Notes under the pieces: model-generated
Database searches by the model: none
Seen by the model: only the letters and a program-made list of their open reading frames with translations
What the model was told of the DNA's origin: nothing
Position numbers and translations under genes: made by a program
NCBI GenBank assembly: GCA_964424505.1
Contig: CAYRIQ010000029.1
Coordinates: 1 to 9,078, forward strand
Length of the DNA stretch: 9,078 bases
DNA from: CAJBLF01 sp964424505
Lineage (GTDB): Bacteria; Patescibacteriota; Gracilibacteria; Absconditabacterales; Absconditicoccaceae
Reading direction: 5' to 3'
Shown: piece by piece, positions 6,106-9,078 of the stretch
How positions within the stretch are numbered: the stretch's first letter is position 1
Layout: every line of letters begins with the position of its first letter

Positions 6106-6192
6106 CGGTGAGGGCGGGATTCGAACCCGCGAGACGATTTCTCGTCTGACTCGTTAGCAGTGAGCTGACTTCGACCACTCATCCACCTCACC
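6106..6192 (-). tRNA. tRNA-Ser (anticodon GCU)
   Basis: The 87-nt class II tRNA has a GGTGAGG/CCTCACC acceptor with G discriminator and the anticodon loop CTGCTAA (anticodon at 6156-6158). A long variable arm (AGACGA GAAA TCGTCT, 6132-6147) and the T arm CGGG TTCGAAT CCCG complete it. The top anticodon-stem pair is an A-C mismatch. It decodes AGU/AGC serine codons. CCA is not encoded. It is the first RNA gene of the minus-strand array. Confidence 0.93.
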
Positions 6193-6228
6193 CATTCATT
6201 TTTCAGCAAAAGAAAAATTTATGTGGTG

Positions 6229-6258
6229 ATTGTATACAGAATTAGTATTGAATTTCAA
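6229..6258 (-). promoter_or_regulatory. Likely promoter of the tRNA array
   Basis: On the minus strand TTGAAA (6258-6253) is followed after 16 bases by TATACA (6236-6231), or after 18 by TACAAT (6234-6229), within TGTATACAAT. Transcription would begin about 30 bases before tRNA-Ser. The fit is better than anything else in the divergent 126-base spacer between tRNA-Ser and the gene at 6319; no clear promoter for that plus-strand gene is seen. Confidence 0.45.
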
Positions 6259-6318
6259 GAACAAAAACATACCTTCACTGGCAGACATAGAGACAATTTT
6301 ACTCATTAGTGCAAAATA

Positions 6319-6918
6319 ATGGCAGATGAAATAGGAGGATCAGGATTTGACGGCATAAATACATGATGAGAAGTCAGAGAAGATACCAATAAAGTCACAG
6401 AAGAAGCTGTTAGAAAAGTCCAAGATGATCAAAAAAAAGCACAACAAGTAGGACAAGATATTAAAAACGACAAAACAACCAACAACAAACTTGCTAAGTT
6501 TTTGACATTTTTACTCAAAGACATAAAAAGCGACCACCTCATCAAACAAATATATCAAGTTTTTTTCAAGACAAGACACGAAGAGACAGACCTTATACAC
6601 CTCAGGAAAAATATGAATACTCTCCTGGTAGTAGGGATGTTTATGCCATTTTATCAAGATGAAATTCAATCACTAGAATTGGGATATCTCTATCAAGATA
6701 TATTTAATTTTGATAAAAATATTCATCTGACCAAATACATCACGTATATCAAACATTTATTGCCCAAATATCACGACAACATTATGATCGACAAACAAGA
6801 ATTCACTAAATTACTTACCATACTAGCAGAATATTACCATCTAACAGACAAACTTTCTCCAGAAAAAAATATAGAATTTGAAAACACAATCAAAAAAGAA
6901 CTTTCTCTCAATGAATAA
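6319..6918 (+). CDS. Soluble helical protein of unknown function
   Basis: The 199-residue product is not recognised. It starts MADEIGGSGFDGINTGGEV; Gly16 and Gly17 are adjacent UGA codons, which hide the first third of the protein under the standard code. Residues about 18-60 are highly charged, rich in Lys, Gln and Asp, and suggest a helix or coiled coil. Residues about 62-199 alternate aromatic and charged residues (YQVFFKTRHEETDLIHL, GMFMPFYQDEIQSLELGYL, YHLTDKLSPEKN) typical of a compact all-helical domain. No signal peptide or membrane helix is present. It ends TAA at 6918, 117 bases before another unknown gene of similar Lys/Asn/Gln-rich style on the same strand, so the two may act together. 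Confidence 0.75.
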
Positions 6919-6992
6919 AAACAGATTAAATAAGTTTTATTGATTTTGTCAACTCATTATTTTTGTTTACAGGATTTTTTTTGGTAATTCTT

Positions 6993-7021
6993 TTGTTTGT
7001 GAATATACTTAACTGTATAAA
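6993..7021 (+). promoter_or_regulatory. Possible promoter of the long unknown gene
   Basis: TTGTTT (6993-6998) and TATAAA (7016-7021) are 17 bases apart. The predicted start of transcription would fall only about 8 bases before ATG 7036, giving an almost leaderless message. That is consistent with the lack of a Shine-Dalgarno sequence. AT-richness makes the match weak evidence. Confidence 0.35.
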
Positions 7022-7035
7022 TTTTTACTTACACT

Positions 7036-9078
7036 ATGAGTATGGGAAACGGAATAGAAAACCAAAAAATAGCTATACAACCAGCAGAAAAGTGAGAAGC
7101 AGTAGATGTAAAAGAAGTACAGAAATTTGAAGACTTTCAAAAAGAATTAGTATTGAATCATATAGATGATATTTTTTCTAGTAATATAACGATCAAACAA
7201 GACAAAAACACATATATATTTGCTATAAACAACAAAAACATATTCACTGTAGAGTGAAAAGACACACTGAAAAAATGGATTCAAAAAGTTTATGAAACAA
7301 AAAAAATAGAAGATAATCGAGCAGCAGATGAAGCTGTATTGATCAGAATAGAATGACTAGAAGTGCAATATTTCAAAAGCACAAATAAGGAGCAACTACA
7401 ATTACTCCAAGAAGAAATAAAAAAAGTAAATAAATCTATAGACAACATCACCAATATAAACAACATAAAATTTAAAATAACAAGAGCGATTAACTTTTAC
7501 GAAGATCAAGAGAATCTTGCATATGATGAGACCAAAGGAGGACTTTTCAACACAAAATATAACAAAAAAGAAAAAGAAAATCGAAAAATACATAAAAACC
7601 AGATACAACAACGCTTAGACACCTTGTACAATATACAAAATATCATAGAAAAAATAGAGCAAAATAAAAATCAAAAATACACATTTGAGCGAAAAAATCA
7701 GGAGATATCAGCTGTAAAAATGAATGATATCNNNNNNNNNNTATCAATGGGATGGATAGAAAACAAACATTACAACAAATATATACGAGATTAGAAACCA
7801 TTTTGGAAGAATGACCTAAATTTATCCGTGAAAGGAATGCTTTGATGCTCAAGGAATGAGATAATACACCACAGTACAATATTGTAATCCACGATAAATC
7901 AGATGCAAAAAAAATATTGAAATCACTTACCAAGATAAACAATGAGTATACCATTCTCAATGGGATAGTACTCGAAGCAGGAAAAAAACAAGAATTGAGT
8001 CAAGATTTAGAAAAATTGGAAAAATATCTCGACAATGTCGTTGCCAATCCAAATACTTTTAAACCATCAGAACTTCCTTTTGTACCAACTCACAAAAAAG
8101 AATTTGATCAATTAATACAGTTAGCCAAACAAACAGAAAACAATACAAAACAAATAGAAAGAGAAGAAGAAAGCAATATAATCAAAAACAAAAAGAACAA
8201 TAACGATATCCAGGATAACAATAATGAGATAACCACAACAAGCATCATCAACAACAAAGAATGAATACCGACAATAGCTGATCCTAGTTTCACAGACTAT
8301 CAGGATGCTATAGAAAAAAAGGGAATCAAATGAGCAATTTACCATACACTTGATTATTTTCCTAATATGAAATCTGAACAAAAATCATTTTGGACTAATA
8401 CATTATTTTTGAGTGGAATGTGATTTGTTCTTTGGAAAGCAGGTAGTCGGCTATTTAAAGGGAAAGCAAAATGAGGTCCATGATTTTGGAAATGATTGGC
8501 TATTATCTGATGAGTTGCTTTATGAAGCAATATGCTTACAGGGAAATCGCCACTAGAATTTATCAATAAAGCCGTTAACTGAGGATTTAAATTTAAAGAT
8601 ATGAAATTATCATTTGGAAAAAAGAGTGAAACTGCAAGTGAAGACGCACAAACAAGTATTATTGATCCACTGACTACGACACTTATTCTTGGAAACAAGA
8701 AAATAAGTGATGTAAGAACTATTGTAGATCAAAAAACATTGTCTATGAGTGACAAATCATATGATGAAATATTGAGCATAGCAATCGCTACAGGAAACAC
8801 TGATCTGAAGCAATTGTTGGAAAAAATAGGTAAAAATGATAAAAACAAAACTATAGCGACAGGATTACTACAATTATGAATTTCACCAGAAAATATTTCA
8901 AACGTAGATCAAGATAGAACCATAGATGAATATTACGCAATCTACATGGAAAATATTAGTACAGCAGAAAATTATCGTCAAAAAAACAAATTAGTAGTCG
9001 CCAAATGAAAAGAAGCTGACCTAAAAAAGCTTATTACTAGTGGAAAAACACTTACCGAATCTGATCTTGAAACAGCAA
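7036..9078 (+). CDS. Long coiled-coil and membrane protein of unknown function (partial, 3' end outside the window)
   Basis: With TGA as Gly and the N gap at 7732-7741 closed, one frame runs from ATG 7036 to the window end, about 680 residues so far. It is not recognised. The N-terminal half (to about residue 400) is rich in Lys, Glu, Asn and Gln, with coiled-coil stretches such as EQLQLLQEEIKKVNKSI. Near 8160-8260 lies a low-complexity Asn-rich linker (IIKNKKNNNDIQDNNNE). Two hydrophobic glycine-rich segments follow (translated from about 8390-8450 and 8485-8535), likely a membrane hairpin, then a soluble C-terminal region with helical repeats. No signal peptide is seen. At least seven UGA glycines lie between 8260 and 8530, the densest use in the window. 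Cytoplasmic N-terminal coiled coil plus internal membrane anchor is the most that can be inferred. Confidence 0.75.
7732..7741. other. Second assembly gap of 10 Ns, probably zero or negative length
   Basis: The left side ends in TATC and the right side begins with TATC. Collapsing the four shared bases removes 14 positions and joins the frame before the gap (MNDI) to the frame after it (NGMDRKQTLQQ), which otherwise differ by one phase. This is the same signature as the gap at 1157-1166. Confidence 0.75.

Noticed and set aside
7732..7920. Frameshift within the long unknown gene
   Set aside because: The apparent phase change coincides with the 10-N gap and disappears when the shared TATC is collapsed.
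7402..8698. Minus-strand open frames opposite the long unknown gene
   Set aside because: They translate to hydrophobic shadow sequence, while the plus strand is one continuous frame with UGA as Gly.
557..9078. TGA codons as selenocysteine, tryptophan or pseudogene stops
   Set aside because: They are too frequent for selenocysteine, fall on conserved glycines, occur in ribosomal protein genes, and TGG is used for Trp in the same genes.

Overview
The window reads as a metagenomic contig from a Patescibacteria/CPR bacterium that uses genetic code 25, in which UGA means glycine; this points to the Gracilibacteria or Absconditabacteria (SR1) lineage. The evidence is direct. Almost every gene is broken by TGA under the standard code. 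Reading TGA as Gly restores known motifs exactly where glycine belongs: PKD 'FGD', GIY-YIG 'YYIGS', the ferredoxin 'CIGCG' cluster motif, the UvrB 'VGVNLLREG' motif, S16 and L33. TGG still encodes Trp. The DNA is AT-rich and no annotated start has a clear Shine-Dalgarno sequence.

Layout. (1) Positions 1-347 hold part of uvrB on the minus strand, cut by the window edge. A short plus-strand reading frame ending at 458 overlaps its upstream side, so this junction is doubtful. (2) Positions 557-3411 encode one secreted, modular surface protein on the plus strand: signal peptide, SLH-like region, thrombospondin type 3 calcium repeats and three PKD-like domains. It is interrupted only by an artificial run of 10 Ns. 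(3) Positions 5386-3428 are a minus-strand cluster: rpmG (L33), rpsP (S16), a two-helix membrane protein, a four-helix membrane protein and a 57-residue single-cluster ferredoxin. It converges on the surface-protein gene at a shared hairpin. (4) Positions 5459-6258 are the most unusual part, a minus-strand tRNA region. A likely promoter precedes tRNA-Ser(GCU), followed by a tRNA-Met-like fragment, a small GIY-YIG nuclease gene, a second fragment, intact tRNA-Met(CAU) and two more tandem fragments. In all four fragments the anticodon arm is replaced by the same 16-bp palindrome. (5) Positions 6319-9078 hold two plus-strand genes I do not recognise: a 199-residue soluble helical protein and a very long coiled-coil/membrane protein running off the right edge and containing the second N gap.

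The most interesting structure is the tRNA/palindrome/GIY-YIG mosaic. It looks like a tRNA-associated mobile palindromic element with a candidate nuclease between two copies, though a degraded tRNA cluster or repeat-driven misassembly is also possible. Both 10-N gaps look like unmerged contig ends: each has a 4-base overlap across the Ns, and merging it restores the reading frame.
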